Of a stretch of DNA of 64,000 nucleotides, positions 35,048 through 47,542 are shown piece after piece. Origin of the DNA: Echinometra lucunter (Eukaryota > Echinodermata > Echinoidea > Camarodonta > Echinometridae); assembly GCA_029962745.1 (NCBI GenBank), contig CM057156.1:2564114-2628113 (forward strand). Direction: 5' to 3'. The notes under the pieces are model-generated. The model worked only from the letters and a program-made list of their open reading frames with translations, made no database searches and had not been told where the DNA came from. The stretch's first letter is position 1; the number at the start of each line of letters is the position of its first letter. The position numbers and the translations under genes were made by a program.

Positions 35048-35967
35048 TTTAATCCTTCATCGTTATATTGAAGCCACCCATCACTTAACCCGAAAGCAAA
35101 ACCAGATATGTTTTCTAAGTTGTTCTTGATTTATACACGCAACCGCTCTCTGCCAATCTGTAATGTTATAACGCTTGCAGAATGTTTAATATAAATGTTT
35201 TCTTTCTGCAGTGGTTTTTTTCTTCCATAAATCAACTGACCCTTCGATCTTTTGACTTAAGCTGTCAATACTTTCTGTGCACACCTCTTTCAATGCAAAA
35301 TCAACGAGACACAACTATTAGAAATCTTCAATAACATTCTTTAAAAAACAGAAACCTCAATTAAATAACTACAAAACAGTGAAAAAAGGCATAGAAATCT
35401 TGGATAAGTTTGATATGACACTTTTTTTTAATACCGATATAATACATGCATGGCAAAAATATACCATAGACAGATACCAATCAAAATATGATTATCATAT
35501 TTATATTACAAAATATACATTAGATATTAGGACAGTACGACTGAGTAGGGAGCCTGTTTCTCACAATAATTTCATACATGTGCTATTATATCACGGTACA
35601 GGTGGCATTTCGGACTGCAAAATTAGCAATAATATTATTGTTCCAGATAGGAAAATAAGACGAAAATAAAATGAGCAAATCATGAAATGCCCGGCTAGAA
35701 ATATACAAAAAATGAGATATATTTCCTATTAATATTACATAGCTCATATGGTAGATGCACTACGCTTGAGAGTCTCCGACATTCTATATAAACGAGCAAG
35801 GAAAAATTAATCTCCTATTTTGCTGGCTAATGTACACCCCAAATATTCAATCTTCTAAAACTTGACTACCCTTGTGTCTTCTTGACGGGGTACTCTTTTA
35901 CTAGATTATCGTAATCGTTAGTATTTTAAAGAGTTATTTCAAAACAAGCTTTATGGAACCTAAAATT

Positions 35968-36200
35968 CTAAAAACAATCTAGTCAGGCTGGACTTGATTA
36001 CCGGATCAGCTAGGCACTTGCACTAAGTAGTCAAAATGACAGAAACCTAGTCATTTTCACTAGTATCCGAGTCAATTTTTATCAGAATACCGTAGGCTCT
36101 ACATTAAATTGACTAGATTGCTGGTCATTTTGACTAGAAATAGTAGGAGTGCCCGGCTGATCCGGTAATCTAGTCAGATCTTACTAGATTCTAGAGTGTA
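35968..36200. mobile_element. Fold-back element with CTAGTCAAAATGAC words
   Basis: GATTACCGGATCAGC at the left is mirrored by GCTGATCCGGTAATC at the right. Inner CTAGTCATTTT / AAAATGACTAG words repeat in both directions around a centre near 36090. Confidence 0.65.
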
Positions 36201-38851
36201 GTTGGGACAAAGATAAAGTCAACTTGATGTGATAGTTGCTCTAAACTCCAACCACTAATCCAGAAATAATTGAATTTGAAGAAGGTTGTCCGCAGTCAGT
36301 TGTCATGGTTGTCATCGTGGCACCTGTCTTGGTGAGATGTCCTATACGTACAGTTATCCTAAAAGGATAGTTGTCCGGAGGAGGTCGTCCTAGTTGCCTA
36401 ACGTGTGTCTAGGGGTTAGTTGTCATAGGGTTGCATGTCGTCCGGTAATAGTCGTCCTAGGGATGGTTGCCTTGGGTGACAGTCCAAGAGCTAGTTGTCA
36501 TAGAGTTTGTTTTGTCATTATTATTTCATGTTAGCTCATTTCACGTATTTAGCATGAAGGGGGAAATACAATTTCTTTCAACTAACGTGTCGAAATTTTC
36601 CATTATGAGTCCATCTGAAAATAGAAGATGTTGACTTCCTTTTGGCTTTCTTTAAGCTTCCTGCAAGGTCTGTGGGTACCATTTCCTGTCCATTTTAATC
36701 CCCTTTTCAAGTTCACTGGTCGTATGAAGCATAATGCTTTCCAGACCATGCGTAAACCAATGTTGTCATGACACGTGACCATGCATGTAAGGTTGTATGG
36801 TTGGTTCTCTGATGTTGTTCTTGCGGATAGAGTATAAAAACCTTTTTTTTTATAGAAGCAAGGAAAGTATATCCAGCAAAACTGTATTGATCCGCAAACC
36901 CATTTGCACGTTTTCTTTTCAAATTCAACAATATACATGTTCGTTCGATTTGAATTTGTTTACGCTATATTACTTCATAGGGAATTCTCCTTGGGCCTAA
37001 CATGATGCATTGAATTATAAAGAAGATTTTTGCTGTTACCATGGTTACTGAACGATGAACATGTAATTCATCACGAAAAGATTATGTGCACGCGGCTATT
37101 GTCCACTGAACAGATTTCACTACTTTATCATGTTGATGTCATGGATATGAAACTTCTAAGGAAGTTGGTGATAAAAACCTGATGACAGGCCAGGCCCTGA
37201 AGCAAGAGTGAGTAGATCCCTAGATGCGGATACAGGGGAGGCACGGGAAACAAACAGTTCTTCCCCTTCGAATGGCGAAAAGGGATAGGCTAAGACCTTC
37301 TTTGACCTTGGCCGCGTTTTCCATTTCGTTGATAGCAAATGCAGTGCCCCCCCCCCCAACGTTCTGACTCTCCTCTCAAACTCTAGGCTCGCGCTACGCC
37401 GCTGTGGTAAAATATATTTTTCCAGGGGGCGGTAATAAAGGAGGGGCAGAGGCGGCCGCCCGCTTCGATTTAAGTGATCAAAAAAAAAAAAGAAGAACAG
37501 AAAACGAAAAAGAAAAAAAAAAGAAAAAGAAAAAGAGGAAGAGGAAGTAAGGAAGGTCTGGGAAGAGAGGGGAGGATCATGTAACTTTAAAATAGCCCTA
37601 TTTGTTCATTTAAAACATAAATATAAATCACCTGTGGGTCATCTTGCCTCCCCCTATCAAAATACCCTGGCCCCGCCCCTGCATTTATCGGCCCTGTAAG
37701 TCACGCCTCCCCCCCCCCCCCCCCCTCCACCACCCCTCGTTACAAATTTGTATAAATAGATTAACAGAGCTGAGTGCTTAATCCGACTGTGAAATGGGAT
37801 GGATATGATGTCACAATGTAATATTGTTGGACTGCAGATATCTGTTAATAATAAATTTTCTACTGACATCAACAGAGGTCATCAACAAACACGTCCAGAA
37901 TACAGCTTTTTACAGGTTAATTGAATTGGCATAAGGAAGTATAAAATATGTCAATGTCTCTCTCTACCAGCACGTTTATCTATATCAGAGGTCATGCTTT
38001 CTAGTCAACTTTTGAAATGGGTCAATTTGCACTGCCGAGTCGAAAGTCGAAGCGGATGACACATTTTTCATCACGCTGTCAAAACAATTTCAAACAAGCT
38101 AAACGTCGTCCACCTATATAAAGCTATCGCGCCATCTACGTTGACAAACAGCACATGGTATTGTCTGACTGCACGAATGATTTTTGTTTTACAATATGCA
38201 GCTCCCCTGCATCTGACGAAGAGGTGGGTACAAACATTGCTTCAAGAGCAGACGTGATTATCAGACTTCACAGAACATGTATAGGAATATATAGAATGAT
38301 GTATAAACAATGTACAGAGAAGGACATCATGAAGTATCCATCAGTGTCCCAAACCTGACGCCATTATTATTATTTTCTGGCACTCGATTACCTATTGGTA
38401 CGTGAAATAAAATCATAATTTAAAAATCGATATTTACTTTCACCTGTTATTAGATAAAAGGCAGGTACATACATTAAATGCATTACCAGCCAGCCAACTT
38501 GAAATGAGAAGTATTTTGACGGTTAATCTGTTTAACTCTTTTAAAGAAGACGTAGCGGTGGTGTCTAAACGAAAAGTGCTTTACATTTTGATAACACCAA
38601 GACCTTTTTAAAAGTACAATTACATACTGAAATAAATACTATTTTTAATTGCTGGAAAATCTTAGAAAATGTTTGAGCTTGTAATGGTATCGTGGCATAT
38701 CATAATATGGCTCAGTGCGTTTCGTATAACGCATGTAAATCAGAGATACTAGTGACATAATCATTATTTTAAAACAGGCATACTTTGCAAACAAAAGCAC
38801 ATCCAATGCATGTCCATGTTAGTAACTGAATGTCTCGTCAAACTGTTTCTT
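36201..38851. other. Intergenic DNA downstream of the minus-strand receptor
   Basis: Contains TAGTTGTCCGG-type repeats (36280-36500, inverse of those at 4360-4590), a lone CAGCGGCGTAGCG-type end near 37400, poly-C (37710-37726) and A-rich simple sequence (37480-37550). A TATAAA at 38116 precedes a 67-codon frame that I do not accept as a gene. Part is probably 3' UTR of the receptor ending at 38852. Confidence 0.5.
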
Positions 38852-39360
38852 TTATGAGATAATCGTCCTTTCCTCGTCGTCTGGAATGTTAAAATGCACA
38901 CCTTGTCTCTCCTCACTCACTACATTCACAGTTGTCATTCCTAGTCGAACCGACGATCCCGCCGTCATCGGATTGTTGTTCGAGGACGATGTCGAGCGTC
39001 GACTCGTAAGCCTCTGCCTCCCTCTCGTGACGGGTTTCGACGTACGCCAGCAGTGTCTGACATCACGTGCGAGCTTGGTGGTGAAGATTCCATAGAGCAC
39101 GGGATCGACACATGTGTTGAGGTACCCAAGAGCGATAAGGACATCGAACAACCATGGCGGATCAGGCTTATCCGACTCGTCTTGCCAGGCGTGATCGACG
39201 TGGTACCAGGTCGAGACGATGTAGTACGGGGACCAGCAGATAACGAACCCGCCAACTATGGCCGCGGTGAGACGGAAGGCCCGCATACGAGCACGAGGGA
39301 TGCCGTCATTGCCCGCCATTCGGAGTGTGGTCTTCCCCGGTTTCTTATTCCAACTCGACA
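38852..39360 (-). CDS. Receptor paralogue terminal exon: TM6, TM7 and tail
   Basis: 509 nt from a TTGTAG acceptor to TAA. It contains in one exon what the other gene splits in two: STWYHV runs on without the intron that interrupts the Trp codon at 13020/14882. The tail carries RRSTSSSNNN and a C-terminal acidic stretch (DDEE). Confidence 0.88.
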
Positions 39361-42300
39361 CTACAAGGATAAAATGACAAATGCATATCAAACAATGACA
39401 TAATGACATATTAAAATGATTACTGGATGATCAGGGTCACAAAAATCAAAAGAGAAAAGAGGTATGGAGAGATATTATTCTAAATCTATGGTTTCGAAAT
39501 TATTTAGGGTATGCACTCCGAATATGGTTGCTTTGGAACACATAGCAAGGTGAGCTGATTTCTCGAAAATTTTCGTGAAAACTTTCAAAAGTTTGGTAAA
39601 AAAATGTTTTAAAAAACGAATAAAGATGAAGGAAATATAACAGATGTTCATGTTGTCTTCAATTTTACCATGCTTTCAGCAATATTCAACCTCATAATGT
39701 AATCATTCTTTTTTATTCATCTTAATCAAATTTGTTCTTACCCATGGTAATCTTGCATTTTGTTATCGTATTCTGAGGATTTATGAAAAAAAATAGGATT
39801 GAAAGAATATTTATTCCTGGGGCCTTTCCCGAAAAAGTCACCCCATAGATATGACCTCCTAAAGTTAGGGCCCAAAGGGGTCAAAATCGGCTTGATTTTA
39901 CTACTAACATATTTGTCGGAAGAAAGTTATATGATTGTACATTACCACTAAATTGACTAAAATCTTCGGTCTGGATGGGCTGTCAGAAGGCCCCCAATAT
40001 TGGGGTAAAATATTCCCCTGAAGGTCCATAGACCAAAGTTTGTCAGAGGAAAGAAGTATGGCTTTACATTCCAAAAATATTATTTAAAAAAACTGGTAAA
40101 AAAAAAAAATGTTTTCCAGAAAAGGGTCAAGCAGTTCCCTGACCCCCCCCCCCCCCCCCTCCGAATTGCTCCTTGACTCAGCTTCAAAGCTCCAAAGTGT
40201 GCTGGATGAATAGAAAATTACTTTTACAACACGATAAATACTACTTTCGAAAAATCAACTCAAGCGCAATTTCGAAAGCCTTTTGCACTGCCCATACAAA
40301 TCATGTTCTGATTACGTCATAAGCCAATGTAAACTCCGCACATTTCTAAAGGTGGTAGACAGTGCTGTTGAAGTTGCCTTAAGTTGATTTTCCGGAAGAA
40401 TTCTTTATTTTTCAGCGGTAATACCTGAAAAGTCCTTATTCAATTTAGGTAATATTCACACAGCATAATCTTAAGTTTGTGGTTTCTTAAGGTGCAATAT
40501 GGTGATTTCAGTAATACCTTATTAAACTGGGAAAATCGTATTGCTACCTCAAAAGTAGTGAAATGATATTATCAGGTTCATGCATACCCATTGTCTATGT
40601 GGCAAGCTACTAATATGGCAACTAATGAAATCCCCGTTGGGTAGCTGTCGGTAATGAGGTCCACTGTTACAAAACAGAGGTACAGATCATTCCAGGACTT
40701 CAGGGCATACAAATTAAAAAAAAGATTGGGTTCTGGTAAAGATGAAACCTATTTAACAAGATTCAGGCCAGATTTGGCATAGCACAGTCATGACAGTCTG
40801 AAGTATTGTACATTCTTAAGGTGATATTCGATGTCCAAAGATTATACATTAATTCGTTATTGAACTGGGAACATTGTATTGCTAACTCGAACATGTCGAA
40901 AGTATTAAAATGATATTATCCGGTTCATGTTTAAGCGCATTTTTTATTTTCACCTGTTTGACAAGCCATAACAGCAGCTTGATAAGCATCTTATGTGGGA
41001 TTGATGGGGAAAATCCCCTTGACAGCTCACACAGGAAGCTATACTGGGATGGTAGAAGTCGCAGGAAGTGACACAAAGTGGGCATGGTGGGGGTGTGTAG
41101 ACGTACTTACTATATAAACAGTAAAATATGCTACATCCATTTGCCCCCCCCCCCCTCTCCACTCAGAAGCTTTGCCCCCCCCCCCCCCCCAGTTGCCCTT
41201 CCCCCAGAAATTTTGAGGACTGAAAAGAAAAATTATACAGTAATTTGTAAATAAGTAGATGTTGTCATAAGCATCATATGCAAGCTGTGAAGTGCTCTAA
41301 AATACAATTTTCTGCTCTTCAAAACTTCGATTGAAAAAAAAAAAGTGGTTATTTTTGGCTCGCTCGCTTGGCTCGCTCGTCATATTTCAGAATATTTATT
41401 CGAAAATGCGATTAAAAACAAAAAAAGCGGATATTTTTTGTTCACTCGCTTCGCTCGCTCGCAATATTGATATTAAAATGTGTGTAAGAGGAAAAAAAAA
41501 TCCAAAAATTCAATAATCCCCCCCCCTCCACTCCTCAAAGTGGATTTACGCCGGCGACTAAAACTCGCGCTTCACGCTCCATTTTTCCATACACGCAAAA
41601 AAAAAAAAAAATTGACTGCCCCTGCCCCACCAACATTTTCTTTTGCCCTCCATTTGCCCCCCCCCCCCCCCACTTTAAGAATCCTGGTGCCGCCACTGTG
41701 TAAAGTATGTTACTGGTGTAAGACAGTCAAACAGCTAAAGACGGACAACTTGTGTTTGCATTGCCTTGATTAGTGCTTTATAGGCCCCTTTTTTGGGGGG
41801 GCGTGTCTGACAGCCCATCCCGACTGAATTTTTTTGTGTGTTGAGTGCATTAATTTAGATGAGGTGAAATTAACCCGCCTTTGGGGCTCTTTTGGGGAAC
41901 TCTGGGGGCCACCCCGGTGGCTAGATTCAGGCTGACAAGCTTTTTGTAAATGAGATAGATGGTCTGAGTACTTATAACGTTAAGGGGTCGAAATCTGACA
42001 TGTAATGGGGTGACTATTTCGGGACAGGCTCCCAAGCTAATTTCTGATACAGAATATGATTTTTTTTTTCTTTGGAGAGAACGTGTATTGTATTTTGCAT
42101 GATACATAATGAGTAGGTTTCTTGATTATTCTTTATTGAACAGTCCTGCTTACATAATCTTCTTCAGGGCCATCTTATTACAAAAAATGATTAATAACGT
42201 AGGACATGTGAAAAAAACAGCAACACACAAACAAAACAAAACAAAGCTAAGCAAACCCACAAAACATTAACAAAAATCTATTGTGTCTGGTATGATAGTC

Positions 42301-45300
42301 CAGAGGCGGTATTTCTAATTAATTTTTGATGCTCTAAATTGTGGATGTTGATTTTTTTGTTGCCATAAATAAAACACATTGTTTACATTATGTTACTTGG
42401 AATATGGTACGTAGCTCGCTATGTTTTAATTGATAAGAGAAATCAAAAACAGAATATATGTCATGGATGTAAACACTATAGTCCTTCTTAGCAACTTATT
42501 TGACGATTTGTTATTTGATAACATCAATAGTATTGACATTTGGCTTTGTTCTTAATGGAGACGGCAAACAAACAAAGGGCAAAAACTACTGCAATAATAA
42601 CAGCAGCCACTACTATGACTAGCCCCCCCCCCCCCCCCACCGATCTGCCACCGCCACTGCCACCACTACCAAATAACAAATAATAATAATGATAATAATA
42701 ATAATAATAACAATAATAACAACAATGATGATAATAATAAAGCAAGAAGAAAAGCAGCGAAATCTACAGCAACAGCAACAGCCAGATATACACACACACA
42801 CACACACACAGACACACACACACAATGAATAAAACCAGTCGCTGGTGTGAAAATAGCATCAGCTAGGAGGGAAAGAGGTCAACTACAGTTACCCCTATTT
42901 CATTTCAGTTGGAAAGAGCATCAAGACGTCATCTTCATGTCAACGAACTTATCATTTCAGTCTTACATCACATTAACTATTAGTAGCGGGAGCTGATGCC
43001 AACGCAATGCAGGTGCCTCGAACCCATCCCTCGAAAAGAAATTTCGCTTGAAACCCGATTCAGAAATAACGGAAACGGAAGTGTACTGACAGACATCTTT
43101 TGTAGAATTAGCACTGGTATTATTTGCAAGGATTTTAAATCTGGGTGTTCCTAATTCATTCCCTCGAGGTGATGTTCATTAAGAATCGCATGATATACAG
43201 GAATGAGCATAGAATATTTCAATTTTGAGTACAGCAGAATCTAAAAAAGTAGCAGCAATTACGAAAAGGCGGATTGAGAATTTATATCTCAAAATTGTTG
43301 ATTTGAATCATAAAGATTAATTTCTGAGCCACACTACTGGAATATATTTCTACTGTTGTAATTTTTCTTCTCATAATGCCTGATAATTAATTTTCAAGCT
43401 CAACTAACTCATGTACAATGTAATCTACTTGTATGGACCGCACTGAAAATGAACGCGACAACTTACAACATGTACAAAAAGTTGTGCAATAATCATTCTG
43501 CGAAAAATAATCGAATTCAAACAGAACTTGAGCTTCAAGGTTTGCAGCTGCTCGGGGCCTTCTGAGCTTCTTTAGTTTCAGTCTAGATTCGATGTAGACA
43601 AATCATATTGTGCGAATTATATTGATAATATCAAGCCAACGCGCCGGTGGCCAGGGGAATAAATCGTTGGTGGGGGCAGTCACTGAACACATGGAGGGTA
43701 AATTCATTAGATTAGTGATGCATGATGTGTCCTAGGTGTCCCTCATATCGACTGCGAGATGTGTTACCTATCTTCAAGTTTATCAGTGTCTTTGTCTGCA
43801 TATTCTGAGCTTTAATTGTGTCTGATCCGACCCTTTACCCATGGAAAATACCCCTGCGAAGCATACTGTCTATCACTGAAATGTATTTGCCAAACTATTA
43901 ATCAAAGATTTGTTTTGTTTCAAGAGATACAACATGTACAATGCAAAGTTACACAAAACAAGCAGATTTTTCGTTTACTGTGTGCACTCTCATATCAACC
44001 TCTTTCAAATTGTCTTTTGTTAATAAATGTTTCGTAAACACACTACAAAACAGCCGCAACATTATCTGCAAGTGCCTATTTCAATCCATACACTTAACCG
44101 TGTGTTTCATTTCTTTTGAACTTGGTATCATGAAAAATGCCTCTACATTATCAATCACATTGAATGTTTTCGTTATAGAAGTCACAATGCTATTGATTTG
44201 AAACGTTTTCTCTTCGGAATGATATATCACTCGGCATCAGTTGAAATCACCGGTGCTTTCTTTGGTTTCCTCGAGAAAATATACCTGTCTATTTCTCAGC
44301 ATTTCCAAAGGAAGATATATTTGATGCCAATATTTACATTTCTGTGGAAACGTTTACATTACTGACAAATATTTTCCTGGAACATACTGCCCTTCAGCCC
44401 AACAGAGTCTACTTCCAACCGCTATTGGTATGCAAGTATCGATTTCGTGTCCTCAGAAATCGTAGTCCTGCCATGCCAAGGGCAACATTTCTAAGTCATC
44501 CGGATTCAACGATCTTCAGGATCTAGACAAGTTTAAAGTGTAATATCAAGCTTCTGTCAAAAGAAATATGATTGAGGGGTTGGTGTACGTCGGAGATTTC
44601 CTAATTTCCGCCAACCCAACGCACCATGCTAGCTACGGAATGCCTGAGGCATGTCAGACAAATTTGGAAGCTTTTAAATGCAGTCAATCATGGCTTAATT
44701 TGTCTCTACATTTCTACATTTTGGAGGAAACTGTCATAATGCCCAATCAGTACAAATCACCATGATCACCGAATGAGCACAACCCAAAGCAGGAAAATGT
44801 TATTAACCTACTTCCATTTTCTGGCAGTTTTGTTTGCGATGGAATTACTTTTTCAGTAGGGAATACTTGCTGATGTCATGCAAAATTTATGTGATGGGGG
44901 AACCAAAAGCTACGCACTGTTTTCAAAAGCTAAAAAGTCACAACATTTTTAGGATCCCCGACCATCATGGCTTTGCTGGGATTAAAAGCAGTGGTTTACC
45001 TTCTTGAATTTAAGAAATAAAGTCAAACAAAAAGGCTAGATGTTGTTCAGGAGCTTTCAATAACGTGTGAGAACGAGTAATACTATTCAATTTCAATTTT
45101 CTTTATTGTCATGTTTTAAAAAAAAAACACAAAAATTGTTTTCGGACTCTTTATAAAATACAATAACAATAAAAACATCTTTGACATATACAGTATACAC
45201 AAATAGGGTGCTACAAATACAAAATGAATACTTGAGAAAGACATATGCAAAATACAACTAATGTAAAAGTAAGAGACAAAAGAAAGAAAAGATGTCATAA

Positions 45301-47498
45301 ATGCCCTCCTCTATTACCCATACCCCATACTGCACAAGATTATTGATGACCGATAACCTGTGACTAATGCCCCCCCCCCCCCGGAGTATCTGCATGAATT
45401 TGTTCCTAAAGAAAAGTTGCGTACATGTAGTGATGAAGTATCAAAATCATATGCGTTAGCGGTAACAAGTCAGGTTGGTATAGCCTATCTGAATCAATTT
45501 CTTTTGGAGTTAAATCAACATGATCAAATGGAAGGAAATTGTTCTTGTTATCACAAGTTAACATTGTTAAAGACTGCAATTTATTTGTAATCCAGCATTT
45601 AGGTTTCGATCACGTGGTCGACCCAGTTTATAAATGAGACAAATGTTTGGGAGAGAAGGAATCTCCTTCACGCCAGAATCATTCAGCCACTCGCTGTGCT
45701 CTCTCTTTCTTTTTCCTTTAAAAAAAGCCCAAATGAATTGATTGAGTCTTTATATTCTGAATAGATGTCATATACCTCGCAATTTGTCAGGCGGATCATT
45801 GTTGGCAGGGGCATATGATTTTATTTTCTTTTCCATACGAACGGAAAGGGCCGAAAGTTCACTATAAATGAACCCAATTGTTTTTTTTTTCTCTTAAAAC
45901 AGATTTGTCTGAGTATTCTACAAATTAATTTCTTTCAGACAAGTAACATGAATTCAATTTCACCTTGATTGATCCAAGTATTTCATATAATAAATCAACT
46001 TCGAGCAATCTTTTGCTGGCAAAGCAGGGAATCCATGCATATACCTATAGACTTAAAAGCCCCAACGGCATTTGTCACAGAAAACAAGCACACATAATTT
46101 GGAGATGGCAACTAATGAAATCCCCTTTGGGTCTGTCAGTAATAAGGTCCACTGTTACGCAACAGAGGTGAACATCATTCCACGAGTTCAGACGAATACA
46201 AATTAAAGAAAAGATTATGTTCTGGTAATGATGGAACTTATTTAATAATATATATTTTTTAATTTTATAATGCTTCTGTTTTGTGACATGAGATGGCTTT
46301 AAAACCTTGTACCCAATTTGTCATGTCAAATTTGTCGTACAACCATTTACACATCCATGTGAAGTGCCCCAGTGCGCGGTTTTCAACAAGACTTTGTCAA
46401 TTCGGTATCTGGACCTCTAGGAAGAACAGAATCATTTAGATAATGCCTCTGAATAGAGCTTTCCAGCCGCACTTTACTTTGAATTTGTTTATATTCAGTT
46501 GTTTGTTTTATATGTTTACATTTGATGTCTTTTTGATATTACGGAAAAGAAAACCAAACCAAACCAATTATTATTCTTAGGTACTAGTGTTTAATCAACC
46601 TTTCCAAATAACTTCTGGACACTTCCTTTTTATGCACTGGCATGACCACGACTAATACTCTGATATTAAGATTTCTCACTCTTTCTTTAATCTGACCTTC
46701 TGAGATGATGGGGACGCTGATGGGTTTAGTGAGCATGATGAGGCACATGTAACCTAGATCATCAAGGATAATGCAGAAGGTGGTAAAATGATCAAAATTT
46801 ACCTACTAACATGGTGAACTATAACATGGAATGGCGCCTCTATAGGTATATATACCAGTCATCTGGGTGTACAACATCCTCGTGTGGCGTCTCTGTATAC
46901 ACCTGCTATTTGGGTGTACAACACCCTGGTGCGGTGCCTCCATAAACACCATGGTGTGGCGCCTCTGTATACACCTGCTAATTGGACGTACAACACCCTG
47001 GTGTAGCGCTTCCATGTACATGATATACACCAGCTATATAGGTGAACTGTACCATGGTGTGGCGCCTCTTTATGCATCTGCTATCTGGGTGAACTGCACC
47101 ATGGTCAGTTAGGGAGACTCCCTGTTTTGAGGGAACGCTGAGTTCCTTCGTTTTAGGGAACATTGACTGATGGAAGTTCGCTCTGACTGGGAAGACCGCT
47201 GTGAAAAGTGTACAAAGTCAGTTGCTTTCACTTGACTGCTGTCTTTTAAAAAAAATATGTAAAAAAAACCCATGGCTTGTGAATGTTGAAAATTTGCTCA
47301 ATGATAGAACGAAAAAAATATTCACAAGCTATGAGGTTTTTTATATGAATTTTTTTCTAAATTTATTTTGTGATCCGGCGAGTTGCAGAAAATGTCCCAG
47401 GCGTTCTATTTTATATGCGGCCGGATATGTGTAATCGAGATGACGTGGATGAAGCACTGGCCACACACGCGCTATACGTTATGTACAGCGACAGATGA

Positions 47499-47542
<44 letters not shown>

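Noticed and set aside
38114..38358. TATATAAAG box followed 34 bp later by a 67-codon ATG frame
   Set aside because: There is too little room for a 5' UTR, no signal peptide or domain, and AT-rich DNA makes such boxes common.
46806..47112. Repetitive frames on both strands across the ~48-bp minisatellite
   Set aside because: The unit length keeps short frames open by chance; units vary by indels that break any long protein.
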